A stretch of DNA of 64,000 nucleotides from Polyangiaceae bacterium (lineage in GTDB: Bacteria; Myxococcota_A; Polyangia; Polyangiales; Polyangiaceae). Below are positions 16,889-25,001 of this stretch, piece by piece (within the stretch, counting starts at the first letter, position 1; each line of letters opens with the position of its first letter). The stretch spans positions 1,240,001 to 1,304,000 of the forward strand of contig JACKEA010000002.1 of the NCBI GenBank assembly GCA_020633235.1, read 5' to 3'. The position numbers were made by a program, and so were the translations under genes. Under the pieces are notes generated by a model. The model had not been told where the DNA came from, made no database searches, and worked only from the letters and a program-made list of their open reading frames with translations.

Positions 16889-18070
16889 TCAGCCCTTTCC
16901 GGCTTCGTCGCGTTCCAGCTGAATGCCCAAGCGGTCGGCGCGGCGCCCTTCGGCCTCGCGGCGCGCGGCGTAGCGCTTGATGCTCTGCTCCGTGACCAGC
17001 CCCACGGCCGGCGCACCCTCCACCTGAGGCGGATGCTCCGGACGCGGCTCGTGCTCCCCCGCCAGCGTCTCGCGACAGCGCGCGTCGAAGTCCGCCTTCC
17101 ATTCGGACACAGACTTGAACTCCATGCTCGGGTCCGTCGGATCCCGCAGCACCTTGTCGACGATGGCGTCCCGCGACACGAACACCGGCGAGAGCTCCGC
17201 CGGATCGAAGGCGTCTCCGCGATCGAAGAGCCCACCGCAGATGGTGCGCAGCGAGCACTGATTGCACGCCTCGGAGTAGATGTGCTCCCAGTTCGTCTGC
17301 CGCACCGTCTGCTTCTGGTCGAGGAAGTGCACGATGCGCTCCTCGCCCTTGATGATCTTCCGCGTCTCCGTGCTGGCCCAGGAAAACTCCGTCATGTAGC
17401 AGAGCGGCACGCGCTCCACGCGGAAGCTGCGCCCGGAGCGGTACAGCAACGTGAGGGCGCGGTGGAGCGACGCCTCGAAGTCCGTGAGGCGCATGATGAA
17501 TTCCGCCTGGTTCACCTCCGCCCGACCCATGGATGGGTCCAGGTTGTTCCACACGAAGTGACGAATGTACGGGTGATGGGTGAGGTAGTGCTGGATGTTC
17601 TCGTCCAGGTGATCCGCGTTCAGTCGATTGATCACGCAGTTCACGTTGACGTCGATGCCATGGCAATGGGCCGCGTCCATGGCGCCAAAGGCGCTCTCGA
17701 GCGTGCCCTCCATCCCGCGCAGCTGGGCCTCCACCTCCGGGCGCACGGAGTACACGCTCACGTGCACCAGCTCGAGACCCGCGTCCGCCATGGTCTTGGC
17801 GAAGGCGTCGTCCGCCATGCGCGAACCGTTGGTGATCATCCGCACGTGGAGCCCCTGCTCCCGCGCGTACTCCGTGATGCGCGGCAGCTCCGGATGCAGC
17901 GAGGGCTCCCCCCCCGTCAAGATGACGCCGAAGTACTCGCGGCGAACGAAGTCATCCACCAGCACCTTCATGGATTCGAAGGTGTGGACGTACGGCGTGC
18001 TGGGGTTGGAGCAGAACCCGCAGAAGTGATTGCAGTGCCGGACGACCTGGATATACCCGATGTTCGCCAA
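16889..18070 (-). CDS. Radical SAM protein with C-terminal Cys cluster
   Basis: 393 residues with start TTG 18070, which follows TAAGGT by 7 bases. The radical SAM CxxxCxxC motif (HCNHFCGFC) is at Cys13, 17 and 20. Later core blocks are ILTGGEPSLHPEL and RMITNGSRM. A second cluster, CNQCSLRTICGG near residue 270, suggests an auxiliary iron-sulfur centre as in twitch/SPASM enzymes. The reaction is unknown; no peptide precursor or cofactor gene is adjacent. An in-frame ATG at 18163 would add 31 residues but would overlap the divergent lipoprotein gene, so it was not chosen. The last 80 residues are basic and charged. Confidence 0.83.
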   Translation of the reverse strand: MANIGYIQVVRHCNHFCGFCSNPSTPYVHTFESMKVLVDDFVRREYFGVILTGGEPSLHPELPRITEYAREQGLHVRMITNGSRMADDAFAKTMADAGLELVHVSVYSVRPEVEAQLRGMEGTLESAFGAMDAAHCHGIDVNVNCVINRLNADHLDENIQHYLTHHPYIRHFVWNNLDPSMGRAEVNQAEFIMRLTDFEASLHRALTLLYRSGRSFRVERVPLCYMTEFSWASTETRKIIKGEERIVHFLDQKQTVRQTNWEHIYSEACNQCSLRTICGGLFDRGDAFDPAELSPVFVSRDAIVDKVLRDPTDPSMEFKSVSEWKADFDARCRETLAGEHEPRPEHPPQVEGAPAVGLVTEQSIKRYAARREAEGRRADRLGIQLERDEAGKG

Positions 18071-18161
18071 CGTTCGAACCTTACCCCGAATCCGGAGCAG
18101 CGTTGGAAATCTCCCCTGCGCTTTTGCTATCGTGACGCGGCAAACCGCGGACGGAGGCTCC

Positions 18162-18797
18162 ATGTTCAGCACTCGCATCAGCATTCCCACGCTCGCCCTC
18201 GCCCTCGCCCTCACCGCGTGTGACGAGCCGCCGAAGGAAACCGACAAGCCCGCCACGGCTCAAAAGCCGCCACCGCCGGCGCCCACGCCCACGCCCAAGC
18301 CCAAGCCGCCGGAAGCCAAGAAGCCGTCCTGGGATTGCCCCAAGGATTCGGAGGGCAAGGGCACCTTCGACGACCCGTGCGTGGCGAAGGGCACGTCGCG
18401 CATGATGGAGGTGACCTGGAACGGCAAGATCGCCGAGAAGGGTCCGACCTTCCGCGTGATCAACAATTCCGAGCTCGAGATCATGTACGGACGCATCGTC
18501 GTCTACTTCTACGACAAGAAGGGCAAGCAGCTCGAGGTCACGGTGGACGACAAGAAGCAGAAGAGCCTCACCTGCGGCGGGGACATCTTCGCCGGGCCGA
18601 TGAAGGCCGGGGAGAAGGCGTTCTTGAACTTCTCGTGCATCCCGAAAGACGTGGTGCCGGAGGACGCCGCGGCCATCGAAGGCGAGCTCGAGATCGTCGG
18701 CTTCACCGGCAAGGAGAGCAAGAAGGCCGACACCTACTGGAAGAACGAAGACCTGGTGCCCAAGGACCGCCCCAAGGGCGGCATCAAGAAGAAGTAG
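18162..18797 (+). CDS. Uncharacterised lipoprotein
   Basis: 211 residues. The signal peptide has a lipobox LALTAC (Cys19 or so), then a Pro/Lys/Thr linker. The mature domain is beta-rich (MEVTWNGKI, PTFRVINNSELEIMYGRIVVYFYD) with two Cys pairs and a Lys-rich tail, somewhat like an immunoglobulin or FxLYD-type fold. GGAGG precedes the ATG at 18162 by 6 bases. It diverges from the radical SAM gene and overlaps the end of mutH by 14 bases. No function can be assigned. Confidence 0.8.
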   Translation: MFSTRISIPTLALALALTACDEPPKETDKPATAQKPPPPAPTPTPKPKPPEAKKPSWDCPKDSEGKGTFDDPCVAKGTSRMMEVTWNGKIAEKGPTFRVINNSELEIMYGRIVVYFYDKKGKQLEVTVDDKKQKSLTCGGDIFAGPMKAGEKAFLNFSCIPKDVVPEDAAAIEGELEIVGFTGKESKKADTYWKNEDLVPKDRPKGGIKKK

Positions 18798-19464
18798 GCA
18801 GCCGGTAGTGCTTCTCGAGGATGCGGGCGGTGAAGGTCGCGCGTAGGTAGAACCCGCGCGGCAGCGCCGCGAAGGGCGCGCCGTCCGCATCGAAACCCCG
18901 GCGGCGGGAGCGGCTGTTGGCCGCCTTGGGGCGCACTTGCATCACTTGCCCCATCTGCCCGGTGATGCTCTCCACGTCCCCGCGGCCGATGAGCCCCGAC
19001 AGCTCGTCCCAATCGAAGCGCAGGGCGGCTTCTTCGTCCGCGTCCGGGCTCCACAAGAGCGGTTCCCCCAAGTGGCGCTCTGCGGGAGGGATGCTGCGCT
19101 CTCCTTCCACCGGGACCCACAGCACGCGCGACAATTTTCGTCGCACCCAGGAGTGCTCCCACTCCACGTCGCCCACCTCGCCCAGGTCGATGGTGCACAC
19201 GAAGGTCGACTCCGCGGGACGCCCCCGACGGTCCACCGGCAGGGTCTTGAGCTCCACGCCGATCTCCGCGAAGTCCGGCTGTGCCCGAGACCCGGCCGTC
19301 GCGCCCAGCGCCGCCTCCACCACTTGCCCCACGAAGCCCTTGGCCCGCCGGAGATCTGGCGGCGCGCTCAGCCCCAGTCGGGTCGAGAGCTCGCCCAGGG
19401 TCACGCCGGCCAGGGCCCGGGCTCGGGACAAAAGCTCGGCTTCGCTCTGGGGCGGGCTCGCCAT
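18784..19464 (-). CDS. mutH: DNA mismatch repair endonuclease MutH
   Basis: 226 residues, the normal MutH length. Catalytic residues stand out: Glu50 in GQVVE, Asp64 in PDF, and Glu71 and Lys73 in GVELKT. Their spacings (14, 7 and 2) equal those of E. coli MutH Glu56, Asp70, Glu77 and Lys79. MutH nicks the unmethylated strand at hemimethylated GATC when activated by MutS and MutL. None of mutS, mutL or dam is in the window. The ATG at 19464 was preferred over 19485 because the family begins at this helix. MutH is best known from Gammaproteobacteria, so its presence in this background is notable. Confidence 0.88.
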   Translation of the reverse strand: MASPPQSEAELLSRARALAGVTLGELSTRLGLSAPPDLRRAKGFVGQVVEAALGATAGSRAQPDFAEIGVELKTLPVDRRGRPAESTFVCTIDLGEVGDVEWEHSWVRRKLSRVLWVPVEGERSIPPAERHLGEPLLWSPDADEEAALRFDWDELSGLIGRGDVESITGQMGQVMQVRPKAANSRSRRRGFDADGAPFAALPRGFYLRATFTARILEKHYRLPTSS

Positions 19465-19522
19465 GGGCTGAATATGGACGAACATTGCACGGCTTTCTCC
19501 CCTGGTTTAGGAGGAAGGGACC

Positions 19523-21058
19523 GTGCGGGTCGCAGTTTCAGGTGTGATCGTCCTCGCCGTCGCCGCTCTTCCGGCGTGCGCCAGCAAGGAGAACACCGCG
19601 CCGAAGCCGGCGCCCAGCGCCGAAGCGCCGGTCACCGAAACCAGCGCCGCCCCGGTGGCCAGCGTGGCTCCCGCGGCTCCCGACAAACCCAAGGACGACG
19701 GCCCGCGGCTGTACGTGAAGAGCCGCTTCGCCTGGGTACACCCACAGCCTGGCTCCGAGGGCTGGATCGGCTATCTGTGGTCCGGCGCCTCGGTGAAGCT
19801 CAAGCAGGCCGAGCCGGTGGTGGGCCCGGGCTGCAGCAAGTGGGTGGCCATCGAGCCCCGCGGCTACGTGTGCGCCGACGGTGAGCGTGCCACCTTGGAT
19901 CCCAAGGACCCCGCGTACCAGGTGCTCGCCAAGTACGCTCCACGCCTCGACACCGCGTGGCCCCATGACTACGGCGAGTCCCGCGGTCTCATCCGCTACA
20001 AGACGATCCCCACGCCGGAGGAGCAGCGCCGCCGCGAGTGGGATCTCGTCGACCACATGAAAGAGGTGCAGGCGGCCCTCGAAGGCAAGCCTCGGGATGC
20101 GTCCCTCGAGGGCGTGGATCTCACACCGGCCCCGAGCACGCCCATCGAGCTCGGCGAGCTTCCGGGCACCGCCCGCGAGCCCCGCAATCGCCTGCTGCCC
20201 ACCTCCACCGTGGCGTGGATCGCTCAGACTCACGCCGAAGGTCGCGACTGGCTGCTCTCGGCAGACATGATGTGGGCGCCGAAAGATCGCGTGATGGTCT
20301 ACCCCAAGGTCACCTTCCACGGGGTGGAGCTCGGAAAGGGCGTGCAGCTGCCCTTGGCGTTCTTCCGCGGGGAAGACCGCGACAAATTCGAGCGCAAGGC
20401 CGACGGCAGCTTCGTGCCCGCGGGCGACAAGTTCCTGCGCCTGAGCTACGTGCAGCTCACCGGCAAGAGCGAAGACAAAGACGGCGAAACCTACCTGGAG
20501 ACCCGCGACGGCGGCCGCTGGGTGAAGAAGAAAGAAGCCGTCGTGCCGGAGCCGTCGAGCACCACGCCCTGGGGCGCTCCCGTGGGAGGAGCCGACACCA
20601 AGGACGCCCCCGCCGGCCGTCGCACCTGGATCGAGGCGAGCGTGTGGAAGGGCTGGCTGGTCGCCTTCGAAGGCACGAAGCCCGTGTACGCCACCATGAT
20701 CTCCCCCGGTCGCGGCGGCACCCCCGTGCGCGGCAAGACACCCCTGGAAACCGCCTCCACGCCCACCGGCAGCTTCAAGATCACCGGCAAGTTCGCCACC
20801 GCGACCATGGTCGCCCCCCACGAGTACATCCACTCCGACGTACCCTGGACGCAGAACTTCAGCGGCCCCCACGCGCTGCACGGCGCCTACTGGCACGACA
20901 ACTGGGGCAACCGCATGAGCGCCGGCTGCGTGAACGTCTCTCCCATCGACGGCAAGTGGCTGTTCGAGTTCACCGAGCCGGAGCTACCCCCGGGCTGGCA
21001 CGGCGTGCGCTGGCGCCCCAGCGAAGAGCCGGCCACCACGTTCATCGTCCACGACTGA
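19523..21058 (+). CDS. L,D-transpeptidase (YkuD domain) lipoprotein
   Basis: 511 residues. A signal peptide with lipobox ALPAC is followed by a Pro/Ala linker and a long middle region that may include SH3-like strands (residues 60-110). The C-terminal YkuD domain has the active-site block HGAYWHDNWGNRMSAGCVN near residue 460, with the catalytic Cys in SAGC and the upstream His. These enzymes make 3-3 peptidoglycan cross-links or attach proteins to the wall. GGAGG lies 9 bases before the GTG start. It acts in the periplasm at the wall. Confidence 0.9.
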   Translation: MRVAVSGVIVLAVAALPACASKENTAPKPAPSAEAPVTETSAAPVASVAPAAPDKPKDDGPRLYVKSRFAWVHPQPGSEGWIGYLWSGASVKLKQAEPVVGPGCSKWVAIEPRGYVCADGERATLDPKDPAYQVLAKYAPRLDTAWPHDYGESRGLIRYKTIPTPEEQRRREWDLVDHMKEVQAALEGKPRDASLEGVDLTPAPSTPIELGELPGTAREPRNRLLPTSTVAWIAQTHAEGRDWLLSADMMWAPKDRVMVYPKVTFHGVELGKGVQLPLAFFRGEDRDKFERKADGSFVPAGDKFLRLSYVQLTGKSEDKDGETYLETRDGGRWVKKKEAVVPEPSSTTPWGAPVGGADTKDAPAGRRTWIEASVWKGWLVAFEGTKPVYATMISPGRGGTPVRGKTPLETASTPTGSFKITGKFATATMVAPHEYIHSDVPWTQNFSGPHALHGAYWHDNWGNRMSAGCVNVSPIDGKWLFEFTEPELPPGWHGVRWRPSEEPATTFIVHD

Positions 21059-21103
21059 CATTTGTTTTTGTTTGTCGGGGCGGCGCGGCTACGACTCGCC
21101 GCC

Positions 21104-22966
21104 ATGGCGGCGAAGAAACCGAATTGGTCGAAGCTCGAGACGACTTTGGGCACGGCCGAAGACGTCCCGGAGCTGCTCGCGGCGCTCTCGTCCTCGTCGA
21201 AACAGAAACGGCGGGCCGCGCTCTCGGAGCTTTCGCTCTTGCTCGTCGAAGACGGCGATCGCAGCGAAGCCGCGGTCTTCGTGATCCCGGAGCTTGCGGC
21301 GCGCCTCGGTCGGTCGAACAGCGAGGATCGTCTGGCGCTCTTGGAGCTTCTGTCCTGGCTCGCCGCGTCGGAGCCCGGCGCCGCCTGCGCGGCGCATCTC
21401 GTGCCGGTGCACGACGGTGACGGCTGGCATCGCGTCGGAGAAACGAACACCCTCGCCTACCTCGCGGTGGAGGCCCACTCGAAGGAAGTCGCGGCGGCGC
21501 TCTCGGATCGCGATCCCGCGGTGCGCGGCGCGGCGCTGGGCGTCTTGTGCCTCGCGCCCCCGAAGTCCGCCGCCCTCCTGCTCCCCGCCCTCGAAGATAC
21601 GGTTCCCGCCCTCGCCGCCCTCGCGGCGTTGGCGCTGGTGAAGCAGGCCCGGTACTGGGGTGTGGCGCTGGACGACCGCGCCCTTGTCGGAAAGCCGAAA
21701 GGCGCCGCCGCGCTGCTGCTGGCGAGCGCGCGACTACTCCACGAAGACGGCGCAGCAGCGTGGTCGACCTTGATGGGTCAGCTCGAAAAGCTGAAGAAGC
21801 TCGCGGCGCCGGAGAAGGACACGCGTATGCTCCCCCAGGCGCTCCGAGGCAGCGGCCTGGTCGCGTTCTGCTTCGCCATCCTGGCGCGCTCTGCCGCCGC
21901 GGACCACGCCCGCTTGGCCCGACTCCTCGCGCGTGCTCCCCAGGCGGTGGACGAAGACACGCTGGTGCTGCTCGCCGAAGCGCTGTTCTCGCGGGAGGAC
22001 GTCACCCTGCGAGGCGCGCGACCCGAGCGGTTGAGCGAGTCCCAACGCGCGTTCGTCGCTCTGCTGGCCAACACGGATCCTTTCACCTCTACGCCCCACG
22101 AAGCGGTCATCGCACGCGGCGTGCCCATCAGTCCGTTGGATGGCATGACGTCATCCTTCGCCAGAGCTGCCGAGAGCTACCTCGGGAAGTCTCCCGCCGA
22201 CGCCTATCGCAAGGCCCTCCCGGGCGTGGTGCGCGGCAAGCAGGTGCGTTGGCCGCTGTACGTGTGGGCGCACGGCGTGGTGCGCAGCGAGGTGCCCGAG
22301 AGCGCCTTCGTCGCGGCCGTGGCGGGGCTGTCGACCAAGGCGCTCTTGTCCCTGGCGGAAGCGCTCAGCTTCCCTCCGCGGGATCTGGTCGGCCCCGGCT
22401 TCGATCAACGTATCCTTCACCACGCCCTCACCAAGGCCACCGCCAAGGACAAGAGCGTCGCGGCCGCGGCGCGGAAACGCGCCGACGCCGAGCGACCCGA
22501 AGGCGCCACGGGCCTGTGGCTCTGGTGCCAAGCCGTGAACCCCAAGAAGCCCTCGGAAGAAGAGCTGACGGAGCTCGAGGACCGAGTCTGCGTGCTGCTC
22601 TACCCCGGCGCCGACGCACTGGTGCGAGAAGTCTTGGCATCCCTCCCCGCGCCTGCCGCTGCGCGCGTGGTGGAGAGCCTGGATCTCGACGACCTGTCGA
22701 GCTGCGACCCCGTGGATCTGCTGAGCCGCTGGGAGGTCCTCGAGCTGTCAGCGGATCCCAAGGCCGCCGCGAGCGAGGCCGTGTCGGCCATCCGCGACTT
22801 CGACGACCCACCCCGTCATCCCACGCACACCGCCCGCGCGGGGCGCGCGCTCTCCGCGCTGATGCCTCACTCGCGAACGGTGGTGGCAAAGGCGCTGAAA
22901 GCGCGCACGACCGCGCCGTGGGATCCGTTCCTGCGATCCTGGCTCGCTACGACTTCGCGCAGTTGA
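21104..22966 (+). CDS. HEAT-repeat-like helical protein
   Basis: 620 residues, almost entirely helical, with repeated Ala/Leu-rich hairpins such as AALSDRDPAVRGAALGVLCLAPP, the classic HEAT pattern. No catalytic motif or membrane segment is present. HEAT proteins act as scaffolds for other proteins. ATG 21104 was chosen because it follows TACGAC by 8 bases and gives a Lys-rich N-terminus; upstream codons to 21062 look non-coding. The 3' end overlaps the convergent VOC gene by 20 bases. Partner unknown. Confidence 0.75.
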   Translation: MAAKKPNWSKLETTLGTAEDVPELLAALSSSSKQKRRAALSELSLLLVEDGDRSEAAVFVIPELAARLGRSNSEDRLALLELLSWLAASEPGAACAAHLVPVHDGDGWHRVGETNTLAYLAVEAHSKEVAAALSDRDPAVRGAALGVLCLAPPKSAALLLPALEDTVPALAALAALALVKQARYWGVALDDRALVGKPKGAAALLLASARLLHEDGAAAWSTLMGQLEKLKKLAAPEKDTRMLPQALRGSGLVAFCFAILARSAAADHARLARLLARAPQAVDEDTLVLLAEALFSREDVTLRGARPERLSESQRAFVALLANTDPFTSTPHEAVIARGVPISPLDGMTSSFARAAESYLGKSPADAYRKALPGVVRGKQVRWPLYVWAHGVVRSEVPESAFVAAVAGLSTKALLSLAEALSFPPRDLVGPGFDQRILHHALTKATAKDKSVAAAARKRADAERPEGATGLWLWCQAVNPKKPSEEELTELEDRVCVLLYPGADALVREVLASLPAPAAARVVESLDLDDLSSCDPVDLLSRWEVLELSADPKAAASEAVSAIRDFDDPPRHPTHTARAGRALSALMPHSRTVVAKALKARTTAPWDPFLRSWLATTSRS

Positions 22967-23357
22967 ACATCCAGCTCACGCCGAGCTCGTCCACCACCAC
23001 GCCGAACAGCGCGCCCCAGGGCGCGTCGAACAAGGGCTGGATCGTCTTGCCGCTCTTGGCCAGCACCTCGAAGCTCTCGTGGGCCTGCGCCGGATCGTCG
23101 AGGTTCAGAGCGATGCTCACGACACCGCCGGGTGAAGGCGTCTCGCCATCGCCGTCGCTCAACATGAGCGTGGCGCCGCCCAGAGTCAGCTCGGCGTGCA
23201 TCACGCGCTGTTTCTGTGCCTCCGGGCAGCTTCCATTCACGTCGCCGAAGCGCTGAAGGCTCTTCACCTCGGCGCGGAAGGCGGCCTGGTACAGGGCAAT
23301 CGCCCGCTCGGACTGGCCGCCCACGATCAGATAGGGAGTCGCTTTGGAGATGGTCAT
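22947..23357 (-). CDS. VOC/PhnB-like glyoxalase-fold protein
   Basis: 136 residues, a full-length PhnB-type member of the vicinal oxygen chelate superfamily. The typical pattern is seen: YLIVGGQSERAIALYQAAFRAEV, then HAELTLGGATLMLSD, and the end DELGVSWMFNC. Members bind metals or small molecules; PhnB-like proteins themselves are mostly uncharacterised. AAAGGAAAG precedes ATG 23357; the 18-residue upstream extension lacks such a site. Stands alone on the minus strand. Confidence 0.87.
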   Translation of the reverse strand: MTISKATPYLIVGGQSERAIALYQAAFRAEVKSLQRFGDVNGSCPEAQKQRVMHAELTLGGATLMLSDGDGETPSPGGVVSIALNLDDPAQAHESFEVLAKSGKTIQPLFDAPWGALFGVVVDELGVSWMFNCAKS

Positions 23358-23796
23358 CGCTTTCCTTTGGTTGGAGTCAAGCGTCAGACCGCCGGCGGCG
23401 GACGAACTCATCGGTGCGCGACGAGAAAGTCAGCCCGCGCCACAACCGCTTGCAATCACTACCCTACTCCCGGGCGCAAGGGCTGCGACGTGCCCTTTCG
23501 ATGGCAGCAGCACGCGGCTGGCACCGCGCTCCCGTGCCGGGAGCGCGATCCTCGGACTTCACGCTACGGACAGGCAGGAAGTGAAGCGTCACTCACGTCG
23601 CGTTCACCCCCGCCACCGTATAGAGCTCGTCAACGTCGAGTCTGCAAACGTGTAGTGGCGGCGAGGTGCGCTGCTCGTCATGACCTCGCTCATCCTATAG
23701 CATTCGCCGCCGACGCCGGCCCGCGCGAGCTGTTTCCGCGCCGAACCAACAGCCTCGGGGGAAGAAGTCCGGCTCGGTCCGGTTTTGAGACCCGCT
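23358..23796. other. Non-coding interval
   Basis: About 440 bases without a convincing gene. Several short open frames cross it, but none has coding-like composition or a start signal. The only clear structure is the hairpin at 23525-23547. Confidence 0.5.
23525..23547. repeat. Perfect GC-rich hairpin in non-coding interval
   Basis: CGCGCTCCCG and CGGGAGCGCG form a perfect 10-base-pair stem around the loop TGC. No T run follows on either strand, so a simple Rho-independent terminator is unlikely. It may be a structured RNA, a protein site, or a terminator of another type. Confidence 0.45.
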
Positions 23797-24189
23797 CTAA
23801 GCGCCGAGCTTTTGCGCGAACAACCGGCACACGTCCGTGGCGGTGAGGATGCCGACCAGCTCGCCGCCGCGGGTGACCACCGCGCTGGAAATGCGACGCT
23901 CACCCATCTCGGCCACGGTGCGGCCCAGGGGCGCGTCGGCATCGACCACGAAGGCAGGCATGTGACACACCTCGCGCACGCGCGTCGCCGGGGGTTCCCC
24001 GCTGGCAAGGGCCGCGGCCACCTGGATGTCGCGATCCGTGATCACGCCCACCACGGCACCTTCGGAGGTGACCGGAAGATGGTGACAGTCGTGCTCGTCC
24101 ATCATTACCTGGGCGGTGACCACGTCCTCGTTGACGTCGATCGAATGAGGAAACGCCGTCATCGCCGAGCCCACTCGAGTCGCGCTCAT
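23797..24189 (-). CDS. CBS-domain pair protein
   Basis: 130 residues forming two CBS motifs: the first around HHLPVTSEGAVVGVITDRDI, the second around SAVVTRGGELVGILTATDV. Such small Bateman modules bind adenosyl nucleotides (AMP, ATP, SAM) and sense energy state. No catalytic domain is attached. GGAGCGAGGC before the ATG can serve as the ribosome-binding site. The nitroreductase gene lies upstream in the same direction, 45 bases away, so the two may share a transcript. Confidence 0.9.
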   Translation of the reverse strand: MSATRVGSAMTAFPHSIDVNEDVVTAQVMMDEHDCHHLPVTSEGAVVGVITDRDIQVAAALASGEPPATRVREVCHMPAFVVDADAPLGRTVAEMGERRISSAVVTRGGELVGILTATDVCRLFAQKLGA

Positions 24190-24234
24190 GCCTCGCTCCT
24201 ACCACGCGGGCGGCCTTGGTCGTAGCGACGATCG

Positions 24235-24909
24235 TCACACGAAGAGGGCGACCTCGCTCAGCTGCTTGCGCCGGAGATCCGGCACCTTCGCGTCCGCGGC
24301 TGGGTAACCCACGGGAAACAAGATGAAGGGCTTCTCGTTCGCCGGCCGGCCCAGGATTTCGGACAAGAAGCCCATGGGGCTCGGGGTGTGGGTCAGCGTG
24401 GCGAGCCCCATGCGGTGCAGTGCCGCGATGAACAGTCCGCAGGCGATGCCGACGCTCTCCTTCACGTAGTAGTTCTTGCGGCGGGCGCCGTCCGGAAGCT
24501 GGCCGAAGGTCTCCTCGAACACCACCACGAGCCACGGCACGGTCTCGAGATACGGCTTGTGCCAATCGGTGCCCAGAGGAGCCAACGCCTCGCGCCACTC
24601 CGGCGGCATGCGGCCGCCTTCGTAGGAGATCCGCTCCTCTTCCTCGGCGGCGATGCGAATGCGGCGCTTGGTGTTGGCATCACTGATTGCCACGAAACGC
24701 CAAGGCTGGCGGTGCGCGCCGCTGGGCGCGGTGGAGGCCGCCTGGATCGCCAGCTCGATGGCCGCCCGCGGCACGGGCTCCTCGGAGAAGAAGCGGCAGC
24801 TCCGCCGCTGGTTCATTTCTGCGAAGAACGCTTGGCCCCGCGTCAGCATCTCCTCGGGCTCGAGCCGTTCGGTTCGGTACGGGATGAACGGGTGCTCGTC
24901 GCTCGCCAT
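24235..24909 (-). CDS. Nitroreductase-family flavoprotein resembling iodotyrosine deiodinase
   Basis: 224 residues. The N-terminal QRRSCRFFSEEPVP and TAPSGAHRQPWRF blocks bind FMN, and NYYVKESVGIACGL and LTHTPSP continue the family pattern. Within the superfamily it matches the halotyrosine dehalogenase branch. The substrate-lid residues Glu92 and Tyr96 (EERISYEGGRM) have the enzyme's 4-residue spacing, and Lys118 follows 22 residues later, against 21 in mammals. These enzymes remove iodine or bromine from tyrosine using reduced FMN. TAACCT lies 6 bases before the ATG. A general nitroreductase role remains possible. Confidence 0.82.
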   Translation of the reverse strand: MASDEHPFIPYRTERLEPEEMLTRGQAFFAEMNQRRSCRFFSEEPVPRAAIELAIQAASTAPSGAHRQPWRFVAISDANTKRRIRIAAEEEERISYEGGRMPPEWREALAPLGTDWHKPYLETVPWLVVVFEETFGQLPDGARRKNYYVKESVGIACGLFIAALHRMGLATLTHTPSPMGFLSEILGRPANEKPFILFPVGYPAADAKVPDLRRKQLSEVALFV

Positions 24910-24915
24910 GGGGGC

Positions 24916-24921
24916 AGGTTA
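24916..24921 (-). promoter_or_regulatory. Candidate -10 element before the nitroreductase gene
   Basis: Read on the minus strand, TAACCT lies 6 bases before the ATG at 24909 with no Shine-Dalgarno sequence between, matching the leaderless pattern seen elsewhere here. Confidence 0.4.
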
Positions 24922-25001
24922 TGCCCTGATCCGCCGTCAAAGCGAGGCCATCTCGGAGATCCGTTCAAGGGTTTCGGGTAGCGACCGGTCTTTCCATCCA
25001 A

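Noticed and set aside
23344..23655. 103-codon plus-strand open frame in the gene-free stretch
   Set aside because: It begins within the VOC gene start region, lacks a ribosome-binding site and has no coding-like composition.
1..24909. Functional link between the halogenase-like and deiodinase-like genes
   Set aside because: They are 23 kb apart on separate units; nothing in sequence ties them together.
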